Origin: Chrysogorgia sp. JL179-B06
Taxonomy: Eukaryota > Cnidaria > Anthozoa > Scleralcyonacea > Chrysogorgiidae
Direction of reading: 5' to 3'
DNA: 64,000 bases
Assembly: GCA_035772405.1 (NCBI GenBank)
Contig: JAYKKM010000473.1
Location: 276,001-340,000 of the forward strand
The notes under the pieces were generated by a model, which was given only the letters and a program-made list of their open reading frames with translations, had not been told where the DNA came from and did not search any database. This document shows, in pieces, positions 27,661-38,440 of the stretch; position 1 is the stretch's first letter, and every line of letters begins with the position of its first letter. The translations under genes were made by a program, and so were the position numbers.

Positions 27661-28048
27661 AGGGACCTTAAGCTCTACGACGGCAACCTAGGACGGCGAC
27701 GGCAGCGAAAGCAATATAAATCTTAGTATTTGAATGAAACCACTGTCGATTGACTAGCGTATTTAACACTCAAAGTTTGTTTTATGATCTCCAAAACGCT
27801 TCAATATTTCTAAAACGATTGTAGTGTCTGTGTTTAAGTCAGTCTTAAGGAACAGCTCTCATCTCTCCGCGAGTTACCGTCGTCCTGGAGACGTGAAAAT
27901 GTTCTCAGTGGCGTTGTAAACAGAACGAGGACGGCGTTGAAGTTACTCTTGGGAATAAAAATTATTCATTCTTTTTGTTTCGCATAAAGATTCTTTTGTT
28001 TGAACGACGTCGCCGTCCAAGGTTGCCGTCGTAGAGCTTAAGGTCTCT
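27661..28048. mobile_element. 388-bp inverted-repeat element
   Basis: Terminal inverted repeats of about 40 bp: GGGACCTTAAGCTCTACGAC at the left, mirrored as GTCGTAGAGCTTAAGGTCTC at the right. GGACGGCGACG and CGTCGCCGTCC also pair. No reading frame. The target duplication is not clear. Confidence 0.8.
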
Positions 28049-28668
28049 ATTGCTATACCCTCGGCGCCGCGTCCGTGTGCGCGTCTGTGTCTGCGTACAG
28101 GTCAGCGTTAAGATAAGATCAACATTATGAAATAATAAGGTCAGCGTTAAGATGTTGAATTTTCAATGTGTTTAGCATTGAACCAGACGTATATACCCTA
28201 CACGATAACAAGCTTTTTCCCGAGCTTTCACTATTTTGTAAATTGGTTAACTGTTAAGTAGTCCTTCTAATACTGATCAGTGGCGAAGCAGGCCATAGCA
28301 ACTGGTCATGATATGTAAACTCTAAGATGAATTATATATTCTTATTCTTCTAGCCTATTGGGTTATTCCGTTCACCAAAGAGTGATACATCTAATAAATT
28401 AAAATAAACTAAACTAAACTAAAATTCAGAAATATATTGTTTACAAAATATGCAGATGATCATAATTTAGCATAGCATGACCACATGCTATGGCCAGGAG
28501 CGATTATAGATATATCCGTCAACTTTTTAACTTAAATTTACTGACATAAATCGTATTTATTGATTAATTTTAGCTATGAATTGGACGAATAATGTAATTC
28601 TAAAGAACGAAGCAATTCTATTATGAGTCTATGACAATTTTCAACAATTTGACACGGTTTAAATGAGA
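28049..28668. other. non-coding stretch
   Basis: GC-rich just after the element, then AT-rich. GTCAGCGTTAAGAT is repeated at 28,102 and 28,140. No gene seen. Confidence 0.4.
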
Positions 28669-28672
28669 GTTA

Positions 28673-28791
28673 GGCCCGGGTCAAACGTCGAACTTTTCAT
28701 GAGTCGAACTCAATGTAAATTTGGAAACTATTTTGTTTATGTCATTTGCATTGAGTTCGACTCATGAAAAGTTCGACGTTTGACCTGGGCC
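28673..28791. mobile_element. 119-bp MITE, PIF/Harbinger-like, copy 2
   Basis: Same length and same terminal sequence as the copy at 22,981 (CAAACGTCGAACTTTTCATG arm), flanked by TTA at 28,670-28,672 and 28,792-28,794. The two copies differ by scattered substitutions. Confidence 0.87.
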
Positions 28792-29250
28792 TTATAGATA
28801 CAAAGAACGGAGGCCTTGTGCATATACAGTACGTGTATCTATATGAGCCGACGTCATGAGCCGACGTTCAAATTTTAGAAGGTTTTCTGTCAACGTTTTC
28901 TATAGACGAAGAACAAGGTTGAGCAATTTAATTGAATAGATAATTAAAAATTCACGGGATGTATATGGATACAGCCCTCGGGTTGTATACACATCCGGTT
29001 AATTTTTAATTATCTAATTCATCAACCTGCATTTCCTTGGAAATGCATTTCATTTCAAATTCAAATTTCCTGCATTTCAAACCCCTTCAAGCTTTAGTGA
29101 TGTATAGGATATACATCCCTATAAATAACATAGAAAAAAACAACTAAAATTCGAAGTAATGACCATTTAATAGTAATTAGCGTTACTGGTTACACTAGAG
29201 CGCTAGATTAGTAGAAACAGAAACCTGACACAGAAATTAGCACTAGTGTA

Positions 29251-29416
29251 TAAAAATATTAGTTGCATCTGATATAAAATTCCCTCGTTCTTTAAAAAAT
29301 CCCGTTTATTTTTGTCCTGGAATTGTCCAATTCATGAATTAAACCTATTATAGATAAAATAAACGGGATTTTTTAAAGAACGAGGCAATTTTAAATAAGA
29401 TGCTAACTAATATTTT
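29251..29416. repeat. foldback element of about 165 bp
   Basis: TAAAAATATTAGTTGCATCT on the left is mirrored by AGATGCTAACTAATATTTTA on the right. Inside, CTCGTTCTTTAAAAAATCCC and its reverse complement continue the arms to about 65 bp. Confidence 0.85.
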
Positions 29417-29637
29417 ACTCATACAAATTATGCTGTATACACGATGTATAAGCCAATCTAGCCCTTATGTGATTCTAGAAGACTTAATATTATCGAGTAT
29501 TTCTAGCTAACTTTTCAATTTCTGGTTTTCCCTCTGTCTTCTTTCCATAACTGCGTGTCTTAGAAGGGTTTCTATTCTGATAAGTTTCAGGCATAAGCTC
29601 CCTGATTCTGTTTTGCTTCAGTGTTTACGTTTCTAAA

Positions 29638-29751
29638 TATAAAACTTATTTCAATTCATAACATCAGGCTGGGGAATTCAGTATAACGAATTTGCTAGTG
29701 TAAATAGAAAATGTAAATTAGCCTGATGTTATGAATTAAAATAAGTTTTAT
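29638..29751. repeat. foldback element of about 114 bp
   Basis: Arms of about 33 bp: ATAAAACTTATTTCAATTCA with CATAACATCAGGCT, and the reverse complement TAGCCTGATGTTATGAATT with AAAATAAGTTTTAT. Confidence 0.88.
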
Positions 29752-29869
29752 CCCGACGCAGAACACGTCATTTTGATGCTTCCAAATATTGTCCGATTCA
29801 AACAGATCACCCAAAACAACTTTTTACTTCCTTATAAGGAGTAGCAGCTGGTTCTACCATGTTCCGCTC

Positions 29870-29900
<31 letters not shown>

Positions 29901-29901
29901 A

Positions 29902-29934
<33 letters not shown>
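29870..29934. repeat. (AT)n microsatellite, two blocks
   Basis: Two TA runs separated by AGTACAATG; the second abuts the hammerhead on the minus strand. AGTACAAT occurs after each run. Confidence 0.93.
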
Positions 29935-29938
<4 letters not shown>

Positions 29939-29993
29939 AATATCTACAGACACGTGTTTCGCTGTTCCACAGCTCATCAGTGTAGCTTGGTAC
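29935..29993 (-). ncRNA. hammerhead ribozyme, third family
   Basis: Minus strand 5'-3': GTAC and CTACA (stem I), CTGATGA (29,980-29,974), stem II GCTGT-GGA-ACAGC with five perfect pairs, GAAA, palindromic stem III ACACGTGT, cleavage nucleotide C (complement of 29,949), then TGTAG and GTAC closing stem I. CTACA pairs TGTAG and GTAC pairs GTAC around an internal loop. Every invariant core nucleotide is present. The palindromic stem III can give two pairs in cis, or eight when two ribozymes dimerise, the arrangement described for type I hammerheads of animal retroelements. Confidence 0.82.
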
Positions 29994-30107
29994 AATCTAG
30001 ATATGGGCATGAGTACTAATTATACACAAACGATTGCCAGTGACAACCGCTTGTGGGATAAACAGCGGTCAATCGCACATCCAGAGAGCGTGAAGCGGTA
30101 TAGGGCC

Positions 30108-30108
<1 letters not shown>

Positions 30109-30160
<52 letters not shown>
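30109..30160. repeat. (AT)n microsatellite at left edge of retrozyme
   Basis: About 50 bp of TA alternation directly before the 238-bp tandem repeat. Confidence 0.95.
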
Positions 30161-30165
<5 letters not shown>

Positions 30166-30198
30166 TGACTGTGATGATGTATATACCTTTTTGATGTG

Positions 30199-30276
30199 CT
30201 GGCTTATCATCAGCTACACTGTGCTGACGAGCTCCAAGAGAGCGAAACAGCTGTCCACAGTTGCTGATGATAGCCA
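30199..30276 (+). ncRNA. hammerhead ribozyme, unit 1 of the tandem repeat
   Basis: Stem I is long: CTGGC-TTATCATCAGC pairs GCTGATGATA-GCCAG, then an internal loop (TA opposite TT), then CACTGTG pairing CACAGT. The core box is CTGACGA (30,224-30,230). Stem II is GCTC pairing GAGC, loop CAAGA. GAAA is at 30,243-30,246. Stem III ACAGCTGT is palindromic. The cleavage nucleotide is C at 30,255. All invariant positions are present, and over 20 outer base pairs support the fold. Confidence 0.9.
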
Positions 30277-30436
30277 GACACTGCAATTATGTTTTGTCAT
30301 TTCAGCCAGTAAAAGTGCGCAATGCACACTGAGTTGATATAGACTATAACGTTCTTGATGGTTTATAATTTATGCAGTGTGGTATATCCCACATCAAGTC
30401 CTTTGACTGTGATGATGTATATACCTTTTTGATGTG

Positions 30437-30514
30437 CTGGCTTATCATCAGCTACACTGTGCTGACGAGCTCCAAGAGAGCGAAACAGCTGTCCACAGTT
30501 GCTGATGATAGCCA
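30437..30514 (+). ncRNA. hammerhead ribozyme, unit 2 of the tandem repeat
   Basis: Exact repeat, 238 bp on, of the ribozyme at 30,199. Cleavage at both sites would release a 238-nt linear RNA (30,256-30,493), which could be ligated to a circle. Confidence 0.9.
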
Positions 30515-30651
30515 GACACTGCAATTATGTTTTGTCATTTCAGCCAGTAAAAGTGCGCAATGCACACTGAGTTGATATAGACTATAACGTTCTTGATGGT
30601 TTATAATTTATGCAGTGTGGTATATCCCACATCAAGTCCTTTGACTGTGAT

Positions 30652-30676
30652 GATGTATATATATATATATATATAT
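30652..30676. repeat. (AT)n microsatellite at right edge of retrozyme
   Basis: Continues the (AT)n found at the left edge, as if the tandem repeat were inserted in one AT tract. Confidence 0.9.
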
Positions 30677-30794
30677 AGGTAATATTTGGCATTTCCCTAT
30701 GGATCCCTGCCGCGGCGAGATTATCACCGTCGCTTGCATTTGATGGACTAACTGTTGTGATCAATGGCTTATGGATTTATTGCATCTCGACTTA

Positions 30795-30831
30795 TACTCT
30801 GATGAAAGGGCTACGCTCGAAACGTAAATAT
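30795..30831 (+). ncRNA. degenerate hammerhead-like motif, Penelope-tail family
   Basis: CTGATGA, GGGCTACGCTC, GAAACGTA followed by AATATTTCGTCATTAA and TTGGCAGTTTACCA. It is clearly related to 15,268-15,348 but stem I is damaged and stem II has an extra A. Confidence 0.5.
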
Positions 30832-30900
30832 TTCGTCATTAAAAATCTTGGCAGTTTACCATATTTTTACCACCTTGGTTTGTTTTCTGCGGTAATTCAG

Positions 30901-31382
30901 TCTCCATCACTGTAGCCTGTGTACAGCCTGAATATACACCTGCAATACAGTCTGTGAAAATTCGCACGATAGCTTGTCGACCCCCCACTGAGCTACTCAT
31001 ATCTGAGTAGTAGATTTTGAGTGGTTTAATACACATATCATTCATAATTGTTTGTTTGATTGGATTATTTGATCTCACACGAATTCCCAGAGAACCAATT
31101 GTAACTGGAATAAGACAAGAGTTGTGATTTGGACAATCATAATCTACTTCTTAGATCTGAGTAGCTCAGCGGGGGTCGACAAGCTATCGTGCGAGTTTTC
31201 ACAGACTGTATTACAGGTGTATATTCAGGCTGTACACAGGCTACATCACTGGGGCAGTTGGATTTGACCGGCAATTTCAGGATTTTTCAACTTTGCAATT
31301 GATTTACTTAAATCTAATGAATCGTAAACCGTTGAAAAATATAGATATTTCCGGTCAAAATCCGACTGCCCCATTGATGGAG
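30901..31382. mobile_element. inverted-repeat element disrupted by a hAT-like insertion
   Basis: Outer arms: TCTCCATCACT, then (after the insertion) GGGGCAGTTGGATTTGACC, mirrored by GGTCAAAATCCGACTGCCCC and ATTGATGGAGA. Removing 30,913-31,251 leaves a short, nearly symmetrical element. Confidence 0.75.
30913..31243. mobile_element. hAT-like MITE with 8-bp target duplication
   Basis: Ends TAGCCTGTGTACAGCCTGAA and mirror, arms of about 105 bp. The flanks CATCACTG (30,905-30,912 and 31,244-31,251) form an exact 8-bp duplication, the hAT signature. No transposase. Confidence 0.88.
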
Positions 31383-33060
31383 ATTGCTTAACGAGGAATC
31401 TTGTCCACAAAGTCACGATATTAGGGACATTTAGCATGGCGTTTTTTCAGACAAACGGAAAACCTCGAGATGTCAATTGACCATGGTCTTACCGTCGCGT
31501 TTGCCGTTCGCAGTTCGCGAGCCCTTAGAGACAGGTGACTTACGGCAAGGGTTTTTAGCAACTTAAAATAAATACACTCGCGTTTAAGGCTAAAATTTAG
31601 GTTTTTGTATTATTGTAAGTTTTTAACGTTAATTTAACTACGGATAATAAAAACCTGGATAAGAAGCTAACTGACCTAGTTGACTGAAAATTGTGATATC
31701 ACGAAGATGTCACGAGTATGCAGATTTTGCTGAGTTACTCTTTGACTACTCCATATTTTCGTATTCAGGTAGCTATATTAAGATACCAAAAAGTTTCATC
31801 GTCTCACAAACCTGCCTAAGCTATATATACGACTACGTGTTCGAGGTAAATGTTGCTCGTCTTTGTTTCAGCTGTTTTCTTTTTGTTGTGAAGAAACTGG
31901 CGTCGCAAAAACTACCGTTGTTTTAGTTGAAATTTGCGATGCGTTTTTCACCGTCTAAAGTTGGAACTTTTCGCCTAAAATGAGTAATGGTAGTCGGATA
32001 TTCCATCGTAAAGTGGCATTGTTATATATTTTTTGGTATTTTGACTATTATTTTTAGCTGTATTCTTGCTAAAAGGTGCGATTTATGGAGATTTTGTGAC
32101 ATCACGATTTTCAATTACAATTCTGGACAAAATTCATGTGGACACTGCGCGTGCGTTTGCATTATTAAAAGCATTTTTCTTGGAACCAACAAAATACGGT
32201 CTCCCCTCCGCCTAGGCAATGTTGGTATATCTACACGCGCAAAAACCGAGCATTTGTTTTTGTTTATCGTTGAATTAATAACACAACATTGACGTATAAG
32301 TGAAAGTGGAAGTTTAATTTGGGCACAAATTGGGCAATAAAAAGAAAGCAGGTAATTAACGTTGTATGTTTTGTCAGGTAATTTTGTCCAGGATTGTAGG
32401 TTTTCACGCGATCAACTGGTGCGTTAACCAATCAGCATGCTGGAAACATCACACGTGATCTTAGTTTCCTATCCAGTCTTTCTATACTATCCATGGTTTG
32501 ACATTGAATTATATATGGATTTGAGCATTTACATAAAGTAGTGTGAGCGAAGGGAAAACAAATATGGCGGCTCTGCTAAATTATGTGATTGAAGTGGACC
32601 GTCATGCTAAAGTTGATTATACATTGTTACGGTACACCGCTAAGCACTAACTGCTGTGCAGTTTGCCGGGATTAACGTAATACTAAATGTCCCTATCATA
32701 ACAGAGAGGGATTATTATTAAAGTTCTCTCTTAATAGTTAATTATAAAGAATTTCGAAATTCAATGTGAAAAATTACGCTTGTATATTATAGTAAAACCT
32801 GCTTTACAAGTTATATGTAGCTGCCTCAGCTTATCAATATCGAGATACAGAATGCTGCGGTGTTCAAACTTTTTATCTATTAGTATTTATTATTTATTTA
32901 CTTTTATTCATTGATTTTTTGTTATTTTTATTGGAAGATGTGTTAAGGGCCGGGAGCTTCACTACACCAGATTTGGTCGATTATGAGGTAAAAGTCAAAC
33001 TTTGGAAAACATCACTATAAGGTACCTAAACATCTCGTCTTTCAACTGGTATAGTCTTTT
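31383..33060. other. gene-free stretch, possible non-autonomous DNA element 31,423-32,694
   Basis: TAGGGACATTTAGCAT near 31,424 is mirrored by ATACTAAATGTCCCTA ending at 32,694, suggesting terminal inverted repeats of about 16 bp around 1.27 kb. Two open frames inside (31,693-31,926 and 31,987-32,292) match nothing I know. No 8-bp duplication is evident. The segment up to 33,060 shows no gene. Confidence 0.4.
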
Positions 33061-33119
33061 TAGGACATCACCAACTGGTGTACTATGAATGGTCTTATAT
33101 ATGCAATCCAAGTAAAACC

Positions 33120-33760
33120 GAGATTCTAATGTCAATGATGTGATAATCGAACCGGCTCCGGTTGCACGTGATCTCGGTGTTGCTGTTGATAGACATCTAA
33201 CATTAAATACTCATGTAAATAACATTTGTAAATCAGCCACTTTGGCTATCAGAAATATCGGCAAGATCAGGAAATATTTGAGTAAAAAAGGACTGTGAGA
33301 AATTGGTGCATGCATTCATAACATCAAAACTTGACAGCTGTAATATCATCCTATATGTCTTACCAGAAGCTTAATTGAGTAAGTTACAACGAATTCAAAA
33401 TACAGCTGCTAGACTTGTTGCAGGGGTTAAAAATTGGAGCATATCTCCCCTACGCTTCGTAATCTTCACTGGTGGCCGGTGAGATCAAGGATTGTTTTTT
33501 AAAATACTAATAATTACATTCAAGGCTTTGCATTGCCTGCAGGCGCCTGTTTATATTACTGATTTGCTAACTAAATATAAACCTACTCGTGCTTTGAGAT
33601 CATCTGACCGAAATCCGCTACTTGAGCCAAAATCCAAAAACGGTGACTCATGGATCGAGACAGAACATTCTTGGGTGCCGCACCAAAACTGTGGAATTCA
33701 TTACCACAGGAAATTAGAAGCTTTATATGTTAAGTAATTTTAAGTCAGCACTTAAGACTT
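33120..33760 (+). pseudogene. LINE fragment, reverse transcriptase C-terminal region
   Basis: Translated in shifting frames it gives VARDLGVAVDRHLTLNTHVN, SATLAIRNIGKIRKYLSKKG, KLQRIQNTAARLVAG, and then ITFKALHCLQAPVYITDLL with KPTRALRSSDRNPLLEP. This is the usual C-terminal end of CR1/L2-type reverse transcriptases. Stops and frameshifts are frequent. Confidence 0.8.
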
Positions 33761-33917
33761 TTCTTTTTTAAAATTAATATTTTTTTTGTTCATATAGTAG
33801 TAATATATGTAGTAGGCTTTATCTTATAATGAAACTGTAATTTATAGTTGTATAAGTAAAATTAATAATATATTGTTGTTAGAGCATTGAGACTATTGTA
33901 TAGTGCTCCTAATACGT

Positions 33918-33946
33918 CTTTTATTATTATTATTATTATTATTTTA
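33918..33946 (+). repeat. (ATT)n tail of the LINE fragment
   Basis: About nine TTA/ATT units close the LINE 3' region, typical of a simple-repeat tail. Confidence 0.8.
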
Positions 33947-35110
33947 AATTACCACCCGTTTCACATAGAGAAATAGGTTTTAGCGAAAAGAGTCGCCAAT
34001 TTACTGATTGTTTACACCAGGTTACCTTGGCAACGGGTTTAAAAATACGCGAGTTTTTTATTTGACTGTGAAAATGTTATGCCGGGTTACTATGCCAAAG
34101 GAGTACATTTATGACACGAGAGCACACACAGGGACCACGGAGACAAACTATAATTGCGTAATTTTCATATAGCTTTCGTTTCAAGTGCATGTTTTGCGGC
34201 AGATATTTGGTTAGATTTTTCATTATGTCGCTTAATATATTTGGTTTGTAAGCGAGACAGAAAATTCGACAAGCAAAATTGGCGGCGGAGGAGAGATTAA
34301 AGGCTACAGAAGGAGTAACATACATGAGAGTGGGGCATTTAAGGAGGATTTATTGTACTGTTCAAGGAAGCGAAAGAGACAGACAGGCCAAAATTCTGCT
34401 GGCCCAAGCAAAACCAAGCGTGCAAGAAAAAAATAGAACTTGGAACTGCTTGAAAACACCAAAACATCTAGATATAATGAAACTCAAACTTTAACTGTCG
34501 ATTTCTTAAAACCTTATTTTCAGACCTATATGTGAACTGCCCCCCCTAACATTTCTCACTTCAGTTTTGATGAAAATGAACCATTTTTTGCACAGGTCTA
34601 GCTTTAGGTATGTAGCATGCACCTATTAGCCATTTTTATATCTACTTTCTAACAGGAGTTATAGTAAATATCATGTTTGCAATTTTATTTTTCCCGTTGC
34701 TATAGCAACCATAGTGAAAAACAAAAAAATGGCTAATAGGGACAATGTTCGACATCTTAGCTGTTATATGGTGCATTTTTACCTAGATACACTAGATAAT
34801 ATTTGTGAGATTTTGTGGCGGCGTAGGTTGCCTGTAAAATCAAGTTTTCCATATACCAGTTGATTCTACAGTGTCAGATTACAGTCCGATGTTCCGAATT
34901 AAAAAAAAAATTGTTTCAGCATCTATAGCTGGAGTTCAACAGTTTCTAAAAATATGTAAGTTCTGCATATTAGAGTTAAAAAACCTGCTAAATAGTGATG
35001 GTCCATGTTTTGTGAATTTTCGTGAACAACTGGGGTGTTTTCGTGAACAACAATGGAATGTTGACATATATCCGTGGGGGCTTACTGTATAATCGAAAGA
35101 TATTTTCTTT
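33947..35110. other. gene-free stretch
   Basis: An open frame at 34,279-34,494 (basic, no recognised motif) is the longest. GCACCTATTAGCCATTTTT (34,620) and AAAAAAATGGCTAATAGGG (34,724) form a small inverted repeat. Nothing else is identified. Confidence 0.45.
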
Positions 35111-35114
35111 TGAA

Positions 35115-35850
35115 GTGCCTCCAACCCCAAAAATGATGTTATGTTTGAAAGGGCACTTAAAATGATGACAAATGGCGCTAACAGTTCGTCGATATATCTT
35201 TTCGTTCTCGAGTTATTCGGTTATACTGTATGTTAATGAGGCACAAGGTGACGTCAAAGCAGGCAAACATTGTGGTAATTCTAAAATTCGTGCATATCTT
35301 CAAAGTTATGCAACGAAATTACTTTAAACTTTGCACGTGCAGGATGTATACTACCAAACTAAAGAACATGGTTCAATTTATGTTATCACTTATCACCATA
35401 GTAACAGATTAGTTTCCATACTTCTTAGTTTCTAAAACAAAATAATTTATTTTCTCTCACATGCAGAACATGTTGAGATTGGCAGTTCTCAATAACTCTT
35501 TTAATAACTTTTCCAATGCAATACCCATGTTTGAAATAGAAAACCTTGCTTGCGACGACAGAAAATGAATGTTTCTGTATGGAACGGAGAAGTTCTGTTA
35601 CTATGGTTACAGCATAACTTGAATCATGTTCTTTACTTTGGTGGTATGTATCCACGGGCAAAGTTTCAAGTAATTTCGTTGGAAAACTTTGAAGATATGC
35701 ACAAATTTTAGAATTGCCACAATTTTGTTTTCCTACTTTAACTGAATAACTCAAGAACGAAAATAGATATCGAAGAGCTGTTAGCGCCATTCTTTATAAT
35801 TTTGAGCGCCCTTTCAAACATAGAATTATCATTTGGGGGGTTAGGTGCAC
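35115..35850. mobile_element. large foldback element, 736 bp
   Basis: Arms of about 300 bp (35,115-35,418 and 35,574-35,850), roughly three-quarters identical by eye. Ends are GTGCCTCCAAC and GTTAGGTGCAC. Shared blocks include TATGTTTGAAAGGGC, TGGCGCTAACAG, GTGCATATCTTCAAAGTT and CAACGAAATTACTT. Similar GTGC-CCTAACCTC ends appear at 50,467-50,953, so this may be one family. Confidence 0.85.
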
Positions 35851-36199
35851 TTTAACAAACAGGGGGCCTATAACTGGGTTGGGGGCTTATAAGCAGAATC
35901 GTACTGTATTTTATGATTGGGTAGTCTGATGCACTCACTGTGTTATGAGAAAATGTTAGGGATTGAACATATGTTGTCATCTCACTGGCGACAATGCAAG
36001 CAGGCGAAGGGCGTGTCATCTTGAAAGGGATGTGGTGCATTATTTTAACATTTTTGCATGTGATGATATTCTGGCATTATGAACCACAGCTGACATAATA
36101 CAATTGATCTTTAAATAATGATTTGTTCGAGCAACTATTGTTTAGATGCTGAGAAGAAATGAAGCCGGGAATATTTCGTGGCGGCCATCTTCAAGGGAC
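35851..36199. other. non-coding stretch
   Basis: No gene recognised. Confidence 0.4.
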
Positions 36200-36202
36200 C
36201 AC

Positions 36203-37262
36203 GCTATATATATACGGTGGGCGACAGAGACTATCTGCCTCTGAGCTTTTAAGACACTAAAATGAATCAGTTCACTCTAAATTTACCCCTTCAAAGTACT
36301 AGCTTTTGTGACCCCAGAACTACCCCTCCAAAAGCGTCGTTTTGACCACTTGTAAGCCTGCTCCTCCAACGGGTCATTTCTACTCTTTTGAAAGCATCAT
36401 TTCGATCCTTTTATAAGCAGCTAAAAAATACTCTCTGAACAGTCGAATTGTAAACCAACTCTTCAGAAGAGTCTGTAGAATCCTTCAACATAGGTGTGAC
36501 CAACAGCGTGAACAAGCTTTATAACATGAATATTATCAAAATCACTGGCAGTTTGATGACAAATTAAACGGATCAAAATTCGCGTTTTCTGATTGGTTGA
36601 GCCGCAGGAGTACATCTGCGTAGACACTGCTGTTTATTCAAGCGTCGCATAAGAGTCGCCTGATTGGGTAATAATAATCCGCTTGATGTAAATAACCAGC
36701 CGTTGCTCACGTTGTAAGCAATAAATTATTGGCTTTGTAATAGTATTGTAACCAATAAGTTATTGGATTGTATGCAACACCAAAACAACCCCCGCCTAAC
36801 GAGTTTTCTAATACTAACCCCACTACATCCAATACCTAATATGAGGTGCTAAATTAGTAGACTAGTGAGAGAGATTAAGCATGTGGGACAAGTAATTTAC
36901 TGTTACGCGCATGCGCTTACAATCCAATAACTTATTGGTTACAATGCTGATTACAACACTAATAATTTATTGCTTACAACATGAGCAACGGGTGAAATAA
37001 CTGTCGAAACTCTGTTTAAATAAAATCGCTTAAAGGTAGGTCATTGTCGAGAGTATTAAGATTTAAGAATGAAATATACGGACATTAATACCGTGATCAC
37101 TCCAATATGGCCGCCACGAGCTATTTCTGGCTTTATAGTTACTACTATGGAGCCGTAGTTTATGTTCTAAATTATGGAAAAACCCTGGATTACTGATTCA
37201 TTTTAGCATCTGCAAAGATCAGAGACACGGACAGTCTATGTCGCCTATAGTAAAACTATATA
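36203..37262. repeat. inverted pair of arms enclosing a MITE
   Basis: GGGCGACAGAGACTAT and GCTTTTAAGACACTAAAATGAATCAG-like sequence at 36,214-36,272 is mirrored at 37,189-37,262 (CTGATTCATTTTAGCATC, AGTCTATGTCGCC). It may be an older element opened by the insertion at 36,700. Confidence 0.6.
36700..36991. mobile_element. 292-bp foldback element
   Basis: CCGTTGCTCACGTTGTAAGC and AATAAATTATT at the left match the reverse complement at the right (GCTTACAACATGAGCAACGG). TTGTAACCAATAAGTTATTGG is likewise mirrored. Between the arms lies CCCCGCCTAACGAGTTTTCT, part of the TTAGGG-like repeat. Confidence 0.85.
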
Positions 37263-38440
37263 CATTTGCGAGCTACTTCCGGCTTTATTTTCTGAACAAT
37301 ACTCGATCGAGCCTTCATTTAGAGATCAGGGCATTGTTGTAACTAAATTAATTATTTAAATCATACACAATTGGTTTCTCACCCAGCTGTAAGCTAAGTG
37401 CCTATGCGAACACGTTTTGTGATTGGTTGATTAAAACAATAAACAAGAAACTGTCCTAAACTTAACTCTAACCACTTTTATTCCATGTAGCCAATCCGTA
37501 ATACCAGGTCATTTTAGGTACGTGTTTACCGCCAGCTGTCTGTGAGATAAGTTAGTTCTTTCTCAGGCACGGCGGAAGCAAATCTGTATGGGGGGGGGGG
37601 GGGGGGGGGGGCTGGATACCAATCCTAAAATTGCCTGGTCACATAGCTTCTCCATTTGATGAGTATGCGACGAAAATCTCTCGGTTTGGTATTTTCCTGA
37701 TCTAAATGACCGGGTTCTATCTAGGATTTTTCGTTTGACGGAGAAGCAAGGACGTAGCCAGGATTCGGAAACAGTGTGAATGAGCGTCAAGGGCACAATC
37801 ATCTAGGGGGGTCCGGGGGCATGCCCCCTGGGAAATTTGGAAATCTAGAGTATCTGAAATGCCATTTCCTGCATTTTCGGGGAAGATTTTACACAATACT
37901 GAAGGTTTGGAAAAGTCATAAAACACCAAAAAACAACACTTTCAAGGATTTTAAGTACATTTTATATTGTTTATTAAAATTTATAATGTATTTCATATTG
38001 AATCAGTTAAGTTGAATTAAGTTACATGCATGCGATACATCACCTTAAGTCCAATAATAATACTTCAGTTGTGAATGATGAGAACTTTTCTGGGGGGAAG
38101 CTCGGCTGTTTGGGGGGGGGGGGGGAGCTTCCACCCCTCAAACCCCCTAGATAGAACCCTGAATGATGCAACTTAATTTTTTTAAACACGTAAATGTTTA
38201 GTGTCGATATGGTAGTAACACTACTAGACTTCCCCAATGTTCTGTTCAGTACAGGTACTCCATCCAAAAATTAAACAAATTCAGTTAGGCAAATTAATGG
38301 CTTATCTATTTTCAAGTAAAATAACTTAGCACTACATTATAAGGCATCAAGCAGTATGTGGGAGAGGGGTTGTTGCGTTCACTTATTTCTAGTTTATTGA
38401 TTATATATTACATATATTATGCTATAAATTATATATTTAA
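37263..38440. other. gene-free stretch with G-rich repeat
   Basis: Poly(G) occurs at 37,590-37,610 and 38,113-38,125. CTAGGGGGGTCCGGGGGCAT (37,803) and CTCAAACCCCCTAG (38,137-38,151) face each other and could be the ends of a small element. No credible coding sequence. Confidence 0.45.

Larger units (their letters stand above)
30161..30660 (+). repeat. 238-bp tandem repeat, retrozyme-like (2.1 units)
   Basis: Unit 1 (30,164-30,401) and unit 2 (30,402-30,639) appear identical base for base except at the very left edge; a third copy breaks off after about 20 bp into (AT)n at 30,652. Each unit contains one complete hammerhead ribozyme. No protein is encoded. Short tandem direct repeats, each with a type I hammerhead, match the description of metazoan retrozymes, non-autonomous elements that move through circular RNA with proteins from elsewhere, probably Penelope-like elements. 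Confidence 0.85.

Noticed and set aside
31693..32292. Two open frames of 77 and 101 codons as genes
   Set aside because: No recognisable motif, no splice sites, and they lie inside a probable non-autonomous element.
35425..35790. 121-codon minus-strand frame
   Set aside because: It lies in the arm of the foldback element at 35,115-35,850 and mirrors non-coding sequence.
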